This document shows positions 5,682-11,040 of a stretch of DNA of 11,040 nucleotides, in pieces. Every line of letters starts with the position of its first letter. Positions within the stretch are counted from its first letter, which is position 1. Below the pieces are notes generated by a model, which was not told where the DNA came from, did not search any database, and worked only from the letters and a program-made list of their open reading frames with translations. Source of the DNA: Clostridiales bacterium. Its GTDB lineage: Bacteria > Bacillota > Clostridia > Saccharofermentanales > DTU023. Position numbers and translations under genes: made by a program. The DNA lies in assembly GCA_004556455.1 (NCBI GenBank), contig SFGY01000035.1, forward strand, positions 1 through 11,040, read 5' to 3'.

Positions 5682-6524
5682 ATGAACGAACAAAAGAAAA
5701 CGACAGGCAATCACCGACAAAAGTCGGCAAGTGCTGTACGACAAAACTCGACAGACGAGTGCCAACAAACTTCGACAAATGTCACGCGACAAAAAGCGAC
5801 AGCTCATGATCGACAAAAATCGACAAACGAGCGCGAACAAAATTCGACAATCGCTTCTCGACAAAAAACGACAGGGCCGTCGACAGAAAACCGCCGAAGG
5901 CTTCGCCTGATCCTCTCCATCCTGCTGGTACTCGCCGCTTTCTGGCTGGGACGTCAGGACTTTTTGCAAAGCTTTTTGTCGCCCGCAGGCGAAACGCAGG
6001 GCACAAAGGTCATAGAGCTGGGTGCTGGAGATGCAGTAGAGCAGGCAGCAAAAGAGGGGGCAGAGCAAAGGCAGGCGTCCTCAGACAAGCCAGGTGATGA
6101 GAAGCAAGCTGGTCAACAATCAATCGTTCAAGAGCAAGCAGCGAAAGATTCAGCAGCTCAGGAGTCAGAAGATCCCCGTTCACCTGAATTTGTCGCTTCG
6201 GTTCTCCGAAAGACCGGAAAACTGCCTGATCGTTTTCTGAGCAAAAAGGAGGCGCGACAGCTTGGATGGGTGCCCGAGCAGGGAAACCTGAATGAGGTTG
6301 CCCCGGGCAAAAGCATCGGCGGTGACCATTTCGGAAACTACGAGGGAAAATTACCTGAGAAAAAAGGCCGCAGCTATCGCGAAGCCGATGTCCATGACAG
6401 TCCCAACAGGCGTGGGGCAGAGCGCCTGGTTTTTTCCAACGATGGCCTGATTTTTTACACGCCTGATCACTACAAAACGTTTTACGATGTGAGTGAGCGT
6501 TTTCCCGGAAAAAAGCTCCCATAA
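5682..6524 (+). CDS. Barnase-family guanyl-preferring ribonuclease with an N-terminal octapeptide repeat and membrane segment
   Basis: Residues 167-265 of the 280-residue product match barnase closely: LPDRFLSKKEA, APGKSIGGD, READ and TPDHYKTF blocks. Equivalents of the barnase residues Lys27 (K188), Glu73 (E234), Arg83 (R244), Arg87 (R248) and His102 (H263) are present. The residue at the Arg59 position is Tyr220. Before the domain come eight tandem 8-residue units (4-67, consensus RQKST plus three variable residues), an RRR-flanked hydrophobic helix (about 74-90), and a Gln/Ala/Glu-rich linker (100-166). The protein is probably exported or membrane-anchored with the repeats in the cytoplasm. 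ATG 5682 was chosen because GAGG (5673-5676) precedes it and no later Met exists; a GTG at 5613 would add 23 residues but has no ribosome binding site. The barstar gene follows 159 bp downstream. Confidence 0.9.
   Translation: MNEQKKTTGNHRQKSASAVRQNSTDECQQTSTNVTRQKATAHDRQKSTNEREQNSTIASRQKTTGPSTENRRRLRLILSILLVLAAFWLGRQDFLQSFLSPAGETQGTKVIELGAGDAVEQAAKEGAEQRQASSDKPGDEKQAGQQSIVQEQAAKDSAAQESEDPRSPEFVASVLRKTGKLPDRFLSKKEARQLGWVPEQGNLNEVAPGKSIGGDHFGNYEGKLPEKKGRSYREADVHDSPNRRGAERLVFSNDGLIFYTPDHYKTFYDVSERFPGKKLP
5691..5882 (+). repeat. Eight tandem 24-bp repeats (octapeptide repeat) inside the barnase gene
   Basis: Eight contiguous 24-bp units begin at 5691, 5715, 5739, 5763, 5787, 5811, 5835 and 5859. 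The consensus is CGACAAAAnn CGACA followed by nine variable bases. The two CGACA words in a unit start 10 bp apart. In the reading frame each unit gives R-Q-K/N-S/T-T plus three variable residues. The first unit is the most diverged. The 15 conserved bases against nine free ones suggest an old expansion held in frame. Confidence 0.92.
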
Positions 6525-6683
6525 ATTTGACGCAGCCAACCGTAGTGTAGAACGCAGCACCCACAGCAGCTTTATCACGACTCTGCTTGCCAGAGCTCCA
6601 AGCCGTAAAACAGTCAAGGCTAATCACATCGCTACGTTCAAAAATCTACTTCAATGATTAACACAGAAAAAATAGAGGCTATC

Positions 6684-6944
6684 ATGAAAACCCCCTTTAT
6701 CTGGCTCGACGGCCGACAATGTGCCGACAAAACAAAGGTCTGGCCCTACCTGCGACAAAAACTCCAGCTTCCCGAATATTTCGGCGACAATCTTGACGCC
6801 CTCTGGGACGTCCTGAGTGAGCGCGGCCCCGGCTGTCGCTACGTCATTTTTCATGCGAATGCTTTGGTCAACAGCGAAATGAGCGTCCTGCTGCGTCTTT
6901 TTGACGACTTAGGTGGAATCGGTTGTCGAATTTATCGCCTCTGA
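6684..6944 (+). CDS. Barstar-family ribonuclease inhibitor
   Basis: The 86-residue product matches barstar, the cytoplasmic inhibitor that plugs the active site of barnase. The signature LPEYFGDNLDALWD (29-42) includes equivalents of barstar Asp35 (D38), Trp38 (W41), Asp39 (D42) and Tyr29 (Y32), which contact the nuclease. An acidic residue is also kept near the Glu76 position (within FDD). It is directly downstream of the barnase-like gene, as expected for a nuclease/immunity pair. ATG 6684 was chosen because AGAGG (6674-6678) precedes it and it matches the usual barstar start; ATG 6654 lacks a ribosome binding site. The 159-bp gap contains TTGACG (6527-6532), so it may have its own promoter. 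Confidence 0.92.
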   Translation: MKTPFIWLDGRQCADKTKVWPYLRQKLQLPEYFGDNLDALWDVLSERGPGCRYVIFHANALVNSEMSVLLRLFDDLGGIGCRIYRL

Positions 6945-7242
6945 GCGAGTAGCGAGCTTCCCGCTATTGCCCTGATACTGCTCACCAGCTGCCGCACTGG
7001 CTAGATGACCGCTGGTTTTTCTTGGCAAATTGCTTTACCTCGGCAGGTCAGTTCTTCTCGGTCAAGAGTGAGACTTGTCGGAAGGGTTGGAGCCAAGAGA
7101 GAACACTTTTTGTTTTTGCCCTTTCTGCCGCTTTATTCAGAGCTGTCCCCATCTCTGCTGCTTTTTGCTTATCTGTCCCGACCGCAACTTTATTCCTGCT
7201 GCCTCGTCTGGATCCCTGCTTTGTTTTCTCATGATCGCACCC
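6945..7242. other. Spacer between the barstar gene and the serS promoter
   Basis: About 300 bp with no supported gene. It contains a 30-bp direct tandem repeat (7120-7149 and 7150-7179, 22 of 30 positions identical), pyrimidine-rich on the plus strand, with a possible weaker third copy to about 7209. A short TAGCG/CGCTA inverted repeat (6950-6966) follows the barstar stop but has no T-run. Frames on both strands lack ribosome binding sites. Confidence 0.4.
7120..7179 (+). repeat. Two tandem 30-bp imperfect repeats upstream of serS
   Basis: 7120-7149 and 7150-7179 are adjacent 30-base units. Both end in CTGTCCC and share TTTCTGC/TCTCTGC plus GCTTT stretches, with 22 of 30 positions identical. 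A third, shifted relic may follow. No function is apparent. Confidence 0.55.
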
Positions 7243-7269
7243 TTGCGCCGCGCTCTCTCGTGCTATAAT
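7243..7269 (+). promoter_or_regulatory. serS promoter (extended -10)
   Basis: A perfect TATAAT at 7264-7269 is preceded by TG at 7261-7262, giving an extended -10. The -35 TTGCGC (7243-7248) is weak and 15 bp away, typical for extended -10 promoters. The start point would be near 7276, leaving a leader of about 45 nt, too short for a T-box. Confidence 0.65.
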
Positions 7270-7321
7270 CTTCAGCGTAAGTAAAGATGCAAAGCGCCAC
7301 AGCGCAGAAAGGAAAGTTGTT

Positions 7322-8623
7322 ATGCTGGACATCAATTTACTGAGACATGAGCCCGAAAAAGTTCGAGAGGGTCTGGCCAAACGCGGCAAAGATATTGATT
7401 TTCAGCCTTTCCTGGAGCTTGATCAGAAGCGCCGCAATCTCCTCCACGAAACGGAGGAGCTCAAGGCCGAGCGCAACAAAAAGTCTGCTCTTATTCCGCA
7501 AATGAAAAAGCAAAAGCAGGATACCAGCGCACTTCTCGCTGAAATGAAAGAGCTCGCAGATAAGATTAAAGCCTGCGATGCCGAGGTTGCTGAGCTGGAT
7601 GCGGCACAGCGCGAATTTATGCTGGGCCTGCCGAATTTACCGGCCGACGATGTTGTCGCTGGTGGCAAAGAGGCCAACGAGGTGATGCAGATTTTCGGCG
7701 AGCAGCCGAGCTTTGACTTTGACCCTAAGCACCATGTCGACCTGGCCGAAAGCCTTGGCCTCATCGACTATGCCCGCGGAGCCAAACTGGCCGGTTCGGG
7801 CTTCTGGATTTACACCGGTGAGGGAGCCCTCCTGGAGCGGGCGCTCCTGAACTTTTTCATCGATGAGCATCTCAAAGATGCTTACGAAATGATCCTGCCT
7901 CCGCATATTCTGCTCTATGATTGCGGTCTGACGGCCGGCCAATTTCCCAAGTTCGAGGAAGATGTCTTTAAAATTCAGGCGCGCGACGAAGACGAAGCCG
8001 ACGAGTCCAAATTCCACTTTATTCTGCCCACCGCTGAAACGGCGCTCGTCAATCTCTACCGTGATGAGATTCTCGACGAAAGTGAACTGCCCAAAAAGTA
8101 TTTTGCCCTGACGCCCTGCTATCGCCGTGAGGCGGGTTCCTACCGAGCCGAAGAGCGCGGCATGATTCGTGGTCATCAGTTCAACAAGGTCGAAATGTTC
8201 CAGTATACCCGCCCTGAAAACTCGCAGGCGGCCCTTAAAGAACTTATCGACAAAGCCTGCCGCCTCGTCGACAAGCTCGGTCTGCACTTCCGCCTGAGCA
8301 AGCTCGCCGCTGGGGACGTCAGCGCCTCCATGCGCGAAACCTGGGATATCGAAGTGTACATCCCCAGCATGGGCGGCTATAAAGAAGTTAGCTCCGTATC
8401 CAATGCCGGTGACTATCAGGCCAGGCGCGGCAACATCCGCTTCCGCCGTGAAGGCAGCAAAAAGCCCGAATTCCTGCACACTCTTAATGGCTCCGGCCTG
8501 GCCACCAGCCGCATCTTTCCTGCTATGCTTGAGCAATTCCAACAGGCCGATGGCAGCGTGCGCATTCCTGAGGTCCTGCGCCCTTACATGAACGGCCAGG
8601 AAATTCTCAAACCCAAAGCTTGA
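7322..8623 (+). CDS. serS: Serine--tRNA ligase
   Basis: This class II aminoacyl-tRNA synthetase charges tRNA-Ser with serine. The 433-residue product has the expected length. Residues 1-105 form the N-terminal tRNA-binding coiled coil, rich in Lys/Glu. The catalytic domain shows the TAET serine-binding loop (237-240), motif 2 with CYRREAGSYRAEERGMIRGHQF (266-287), and motif 3 with LNGSGLATSRIFPAMLEQFQ (388-407). The common family form of motif 3 is LNGSGLAxxR, so this is normal. The ATG is preceded by AAAGGAAAG (7308-7316). It is transcribed alone from its own promoter. Confidence 0.98.
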   Translation: MLDINLLRHEPEKVREGLAKRGKDIDFQPFLELDQKRRNLLHETEELKAERNKKSALIPQMKKQKQDTSALLAEMKELADKIKACDAEVAELDAAQREFMLGLPNLPADDVVAGGKEANEVMQIFGEQPSFDFDPKHHVDLAESLGLIDYARGAKLAGSGFWIYTGEGALLERALLNFFIDEHLKDAYEMILPPHILLYDCGLTAGQFPKFEEDVFKIQARDEDEADESKFHFILPTAETALVNLYRDEILDESELPKKYFALTPCYRREAGSYRAEERGMIRGHQFNKVEMFQYTRPENSQAALKELIDKACRLVDKLGLHFRLSKLAAGDVSASMRETWDIEVYIPSMGGYKEVSSVSNAGDYQARRGNIRFRREGSKKPEFLHTLNGSGLATSRIFPAMLEQFQQADGSVRIPEVLRPYMNGQEILKPKA

Positions 8624-8682
8624 AAAGCCGATGGGGTAGCATATAACTGAGACTCGCACCAACCATGGATAGCGGGGTAAGT

Positions 8683-8707
8683 CGGATTCTCAAAGCTTGA
8701 GAATCCG
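8683..8707. repeat. Inverted repeat downstream of serS
   Basis: CGGATTCTCAA (8683-8693) and TTGAGAATCCG (8697-8707) form an 11-bp perfect stem with a 3-base loop, 60 bp after the serS stop. No T-run follows on either strand, so it is not a classical terminator. It may still define the serS mRNA 3' end. Confidence 0.5.
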
Positions 8708-8794
8708 AGTGGTGGGTGATTTCGCTTGAGCGAGCGTCTGCACTATGTTAGGAATTTGCACTAAGTGCGGAATCTCGGAATTTTGGACAATATT

Positions 8795-8850
8795 TCAAGT
8801 AATGGATGGTTAGTCTCAACAAACTCAGGTTCAAACCATCCATTACTTGA
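8795..8850. repeat. 17-bp perfect inverted repeat with 22-bp spacer
   Basis: 8795-8811 and 8834-8850 are exact reverse complements (right arm AACCATCCATTACTTGA). The right arm is also the first copy of the dispersed repeat family that continues to about 9130, so the left arm is an inverted family member. As RNA it would make a strong hairpin. Confidence 0.85.
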
Positions 8851-9130
8851 GAACTTGCACGTCGGACCACCCATCACTTGAATTCTTACATGCGAGGGCA
8901 TCCATTAGTTGAAACGTTGCATGAAAATCAGAAAAACCAAAGGAAAACCATCCATTAGTTGCTGCGTTGCGCGAAAAAAGGTCAACTTCCCAGCATGCAA
9001 AAATATAACCACCCATTAGTTGCTACGTCGCACGATAGTCAGAAAAACCAAAGGTGGAGAAGACCTGCGTCAACCACACCTAGCGATCTTGCTTGAGAGA
9101 CCGCCCATTAGTTGCTAAGTTGTGTGAAAA
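8834..9130 (+). repeat. Family of six dispersed direct repeats (core CCATTAGTTG)
   Basis: Imperfect copies begin at 8835, 8866, 8897, 8947, 9008 and 9100. The consensus opens ACCAYCCATTAGTTG, followed by a CGTTGC-like block and, in the longer copies, GAAAATCAG. Copies 3 and 5 also share the exact 16-mer TCAGAAAAACCAAAGG (8928-8943 and 9039-9054). Start-to-start distances are 31, 31, 50, 61 and 92 bp. The surrounding 8624-9268 spacer contains no gene that I can support and separates the convergent serS and yigZ. Confidence 0.8.
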
Positions 9131-9268
9131 TCAAGGATAAAGTGAGGGGAGGTCGGGGAAACATACACCTTTTCGGGCTATACCTGTGATACAGCTCAGG
9201 CTGCTATCGAGGATTGTGTCGAGAGCTATTCTGATGCGGTTTCGGGTTGTTACCGTTGAGCGCTGTTC

Positions 9269-9952
9269 TCACGGTTTTTCCGGACTGTAGCCCTCTCCAA
9301 TATATTCCATGAGGGCGGCACCGGCGCTATGGTCAGCGAGCAGGCGGGCGAGTTCGGCTTCGCGCCGGAGATCGGTGCTGACGTTCCATTCGACGTCCAG
9401 GCCGAAGTCGGCAGTTTCCTGATAAAAGCCCTCTTTTTCGAGCTGATAGCGCAGGCGCTCGTAGCTATCGTAGGGGGCCGTCACACGATACTTTCTGCGC
9501 AGGCACATGCGCAGGGGCGAGGCGGCGTCCAGGGGCGAGGCGGCGTCCAGGGCCGAGGCGGCGGCACGGCTGTAGGCTCGGACGAGGCCGCCTGCGCCCA
9601 GGAGAATGCCGCCAAAATAGCGTACGACAACAATTTCGGCCTGATCGATTCCGCGCTTCTTTAAGACATCCAGAACGGGCAGGCCCGCGGTACCCTGAGG
9701 TTCGCCATCGTCTGAATAACGACCGGCATTTTCGGGGAAAATCGTCTGCCAGGCAAAGACATGATGTGTCGCATCTGGAAAGCGCCTGCGGACAGCGTTC
9801 AGTTCACTTTCTGCCTCGGCTTTATCACGGATGGTAAAGCAGAGGCCAATAAAGCGCGAGCGCTTTTCCTCAAATTCGATCTCGGCCGCCCTTTGGACGG
9901 TGGTCCAACTTGCAGGTTTTTTGCTTTTTTGGGGGACTTGCTTTGGGCTCAT
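9269..9952 (-). CDS. yigZ: YigZ/IMPACT family protein (UPF0029 N-terminal and DUF1949 C-terminal domains)
   Basis: The 227-residue product belongs to the YigZ/IMPACT family, whose biochemical role in bacteria is not settled; eukaryotic IMPACT modulates the Gcn1/Gcn2 pathway. Family signatures are EFEEKRSRFIG (27-36), HHVFAW (63-68), the hallmark DDGEPQGTAGLPVLDVL (81-97), and VVRYFGGILLGAGGLVRAY (109-127). The DUF1949-like C-terminal half covers about 150-220. A doubled DAASPL (137-147) comes from an 18-bp DNA duplication just before it. The first ATG (9952) has no visible ribosome binding site and lies about 18 residues before conserved sequence. The frame stays open for 76 more codons upstream without an ATG, so the true start is uncertain. 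Confidence 0.92.
   Translation of the reverse strand: MSPKQVPQKSKKPASWTTVQRAAEIEFEEKRSRFIGLCFTIRDKAEAESELNAVRRRFPDATHHVFAWQTIFPENAGRYSDDGEPQGTAGLPVLDVLKKRGIDQAEIVVVRYFGGILLGAGGLVRAYSRAAASALDAASPLDAASPLRMCLRRKYRVTAPYDSYERLRYQLEKEGFYQETADFGLDVEWNVSTDLRREAELARLLADHSAGAALMEYIGEGYSPEKP
9512..9565. repeat. 18-bp tandem repeat within yigZ
   Basis: Two identical 18-bp units (CAGGGGCGAGGCGGCGTC on the plus strand) at 9512-9529 and 9530-9547 are followed by a similar third copy at 9548-9565. They encode the repeated DAASPL motif between the two yigZ domains. The unit length keeps the frame. Confidence 0.9.
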
Positions 9953-9979
9953 GGCATTTTTGCGATCTTGCTGTCGGTT

Positions 9980-10165
9980 TTGGACGTGCCTTGTTGGCGG
10001 GAGCGGTCTGTTGTTGTGTCGGCTGATCCAGGTGCTTTCCCTGTATTTATTTTGACCTTGCTGCCAGCTGAACCTGTCGCTTAGGGTCAGGTGTGACTGG
10101 TTTTGTCGTTTTTTCGTGTCGAATTGGACGTGTCGTGTCGACGGGAGAGGCCTGTAGTCATGTCG
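9980..10165 (-). repeat. Pair of diverged 42-bp direct repeats upstream of yigZ
   Basis: 9980-10021 and 10124-10165 match at 33 of 42 positions without gaps and start exactly 144 bp (48 codons) apart, both in the yigZ frame (translated RHxxRPLPxTRHVQ). Both are dotted with CGACA on the minus strand. Confidence 0.75.
10087..10161 (-). other. Small upstream ORF before yigZ (24 codons)
   Basis: The first ATG after the predicted promoter (10161) opens a 24-residue frame rich in Arg/Ser/Thr/Asp that ends at TGA 10087-10089. It contains the heptamer A AAA AAC (complement of 10108-10114) in the register of a -1 slippery site. A -1 shift there would enter the yigZ frame and give a 297-residue fusion. 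No ribosome binding site is visible before the ATG. It may not be translated. Confidence 0.35.
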
Positions 10166-10182
10166 ACTGCTTTTTCGTTTTT

Positions 10183-10211
10183 AGCTTAGTCGAAAATGGG
10201 CTTGTGGTCAA
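10183..10211 (-). promoter_or_regulatory. Candidate yigZ promoter
   Basis: Reading leftward, TTGACC (complement of 10206-10211) is followed after 17 bp by TAAGCT (complement of 10183-10188). Transcription would start near 10176, about 225 nt before the yigZ ATG at 9952 and only about 15 nt before the small ORF ATG at 10161. Confidence 0.5.
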
Positions 10212-10307
10212 AAGTCGCTGGCCCAGAACTGCGGGCGAATGAGCAGCTTGGCTTTTGTGCGATGAACGCATTGCTTCTCGTCAGCCAGTGGGCGAAAGGA
10301 CGCTCCT

Positions 10308-10317
10308 GTGCTATTCT
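10308..10317 (+). promoter_or_regulatory. Candidate extended -10 promoter of the DUF4015 gene
   Basis: GTGCTATTCT at 10308-10317 resembles the extended -10 elements of the rpmG and serS promoters (GTGCTATCAT and GTGCTATAAT). No clear -35 is present. The ATG at 10325 is only 7 nt beyond the -10, so the transcript would be essentially leaderless if this promoter is used. Confidence 0.4.
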
Positions 10318-10324
10318 TGAGAGC

Positions 10325-11040
10325 ATGAACGGGATTTTTATCAATGGAAATCGCCCGCCGCGCCCCAAACACCGGGGACTGATTCTCGGTCTTATTGCCT
10401 GTCTTGCCCTGGGACAGCTGCTTCTTTATGTCCTTTTTCTTGGCCCCGCTTTTTTTCCACCGCGTCCTGAGGAAACAAGGGCCGAAGTGCCCACCATTGT
10501 AAACTCGCGGCCACTGCCCACGAGTCCGTCTGCCCGCACCTTGCGCTCTGCCGCTGAAGGCCCCGTTCTGGATGCTTTTTTCGGGCCGCTCCCTGTGCTT
10601 GAGGGAGAGCCTCGCAAAATTTCACACGACAAGCCTCTGCGGGGGATTTATCTCGGCATGGGCGAAAATCTGGAGGCTGCCCTTGAACTCGCCTCCTGGA
10701 GTGAGCTTAATGCTGTCGTCGTCGATGTCAAGGAGAGCTGGGGACTCTGCTATGAGAGTGCGGTTCCGCTTGCCGTTGAAATGAAGGCTTCTTCTGGCCA
10801 GCTCGAGCTTAAGTCTTTGATTGACCGCTGCCACGCGGCTGGCCTTACGTTCATTGCCCGCATGGTCTGTTTTAAGGATGAGGTCATGACCCGCATGCAG
10901 CCCGATCTCTGTATTCGCGATGCCGAGGGGAAAGTCCTGCACTATCCTCTCGAAGGAGGGGAGGCCTTTGCCAACCCATATAATACGGAGGTTTGGGATT
11001 ATCTCCTGGATCTCTCGCGGGAAGTGATTGCCATGGGGGC
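10325..11040 (+). CDS. Membrane-anchored putative glycoside hydrolase, DUF4015 (COG1306) family, 5' part
   Basis: The visible 238 codons start with a basic N-terminus and one membrane segment (about 18-42), followed by a Pro/Arg-rich linker. From about residue 103 the sequence matches the DUF4015 domain: LRGIYLG (105-111), LNAVVVDVKESWG (128-140), a Gly/Leu-rich block ending FIARMVCFKD (176-185), and NPYNTEVWDY (217-226). The family is predicted to form a glycosyl-hydrolase-like TIM barrel acting at the cell surface; substrates are unknown to me. The rest lies beyond the right edge. The frame is open back to ATGs at 10262 and 10196, but 10325 gives the most natural anchor-type N-terminus. Its only ribosome-binding hint is GAG. 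Confidence 0.85.
   Translation, partial: MNGIFINGNRPPRPKHRGLILGLIACLALGQLLLYVLFLGPAFFPPRPEETRAEVPTIVNSRPLPTSPSARTLRSAAEGPVLDAFFGPLPVLEGEPRKISHDKPLRGIYLGMGENLEAALELASWSELNAVVVDVKESWGLCYESAVPLAVEMKASSGQLELKSLIDRCHAAGLTFIARMVCFKDEVMTRMQPDLCIRDAEGKVLHYPLEGGEAFANPYNTEVWDYLLDLSREVIAMG

Larger units (their letters stand above)
9953..10180 (-). other. CGACA-rich open stretch in frame with yigZ
   Basis: Upstream of the yigZ ATG the same frame has no stop for 76 codons (first stop TAA at 10181-10183) but also no ATG or GTG. Its conceptual translation is rich in RQ/RH-led segments such as RQNQSHLT and RQQDRKNA, recalling the octapeptide repeats of the barnase gene. It contains two copies of a diverged 42-bp repeat. 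It may be a 5' untranslated region, an N-terminal extension reached by frameshifting, or decayed coding sequence. Confidence 0.5.

Noticed and set aside
5661..6068. Cysteine-rich repeat protein on the minus strand opposite the barnase array
   Set aside because: It is the antisense shadow of the 24-bp repeats, within a gene whose plus-strand product is clearly a barnase homologue.
6654..6683. Barstar start at ATG 6654
   Set aside because: No ribosome binding site. ATG 6684 has AGAGG at proper spacing and fits the family N-terminus.
8683..8707. Intrinsic terminator of serS
   Set aside because: The 11-bp stem has no T-run on either side, so it was listed only as an inverted repeat.
8834..9130. 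CRISPR array
   Set aside because: Copies are imperfect, spacings are irregular (31 to 92 bp), and no cas genes are nearby.
10196..10324. 43-residue N-terminal extension of the DUF4015 protein from ATG 10196
   Set aside because: No ribosome binding site at 10196 or 10262, the extension overlaps the promoter region, and the protein from 10325 already has a normal anchor.

Overview
The window looks like chromosomal DNA of a low-to-mid GC Bacillota, most likely a clostridial-type organism. The grounds are a Firmicutes-style L10 leader with an attenuator in front of rplJ, strong AGGAGG-type ribosome binding sites, a cysteine-containing (zinc-ribbon type) L33, and the gene mix of ftsH, ribosomal operon, barnase/barstar, serS, YigZ and a DUF4015-type protein. 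The species cannot be named from the sequence.

Left part (1-5314). The 5' two-thirds of ftsH runs leftward out of the window. Divergent from it, a good promoter near 1242-1269 drives rpmG-secE-nusG-rplK-rplA-rplJ-rplL. These encode protein export, antitermination and the L11/L1/L10/L7-L12 stalk region of the 50S subunit. The operon carries several internal RNA hairpins, a recognisable L10 leader, and a textbook terminator after rplL. rpoB, the usual next gene, is not here. SecE and L10 both carry long acidic Ala/Glu-rich C-terminal tails.

Middle (5315-8623). Next comes a barnase-family ribonuclease with a barstar-family inhibitor. The ribonuclease is odd: before its membrane segment it has eight tandem copies of an 8-residue unit, encoded by a 24-bp DNA repeat, and the residue equivalent to barnase Arg59 is Tyr. 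serS follows, with its own extended -10 promoter and no T-box.

Right part (8624-11040). A 645-bp spacer between the convergent serS and yigZ genes is filled with a family of dispersed, imperfect repeats (core CCATTAGTTG) and a 17-bp perfect inverted repeat. yigZ (IMPACT family, minus strand) contains an 18-bp tandem duplication. Upstream it has a 76-codon open, CGACA-rich in-frame stretch without an ATG. A small upstream ORF could be joined to that frame by a -1 shift at an A AAA AAC heptamer. A membrane-anchored DUF4015 (glycosyl-hydrolase-like) gene starts divergently and runs off the right end.

The housekeeping genes are ordinary. The interest lies in the repeat-rich edges: the repeat-bearing barnase, the similar CGACA-rich region in front of yigZ, and the dispersed repeat family between serS and yigZ.
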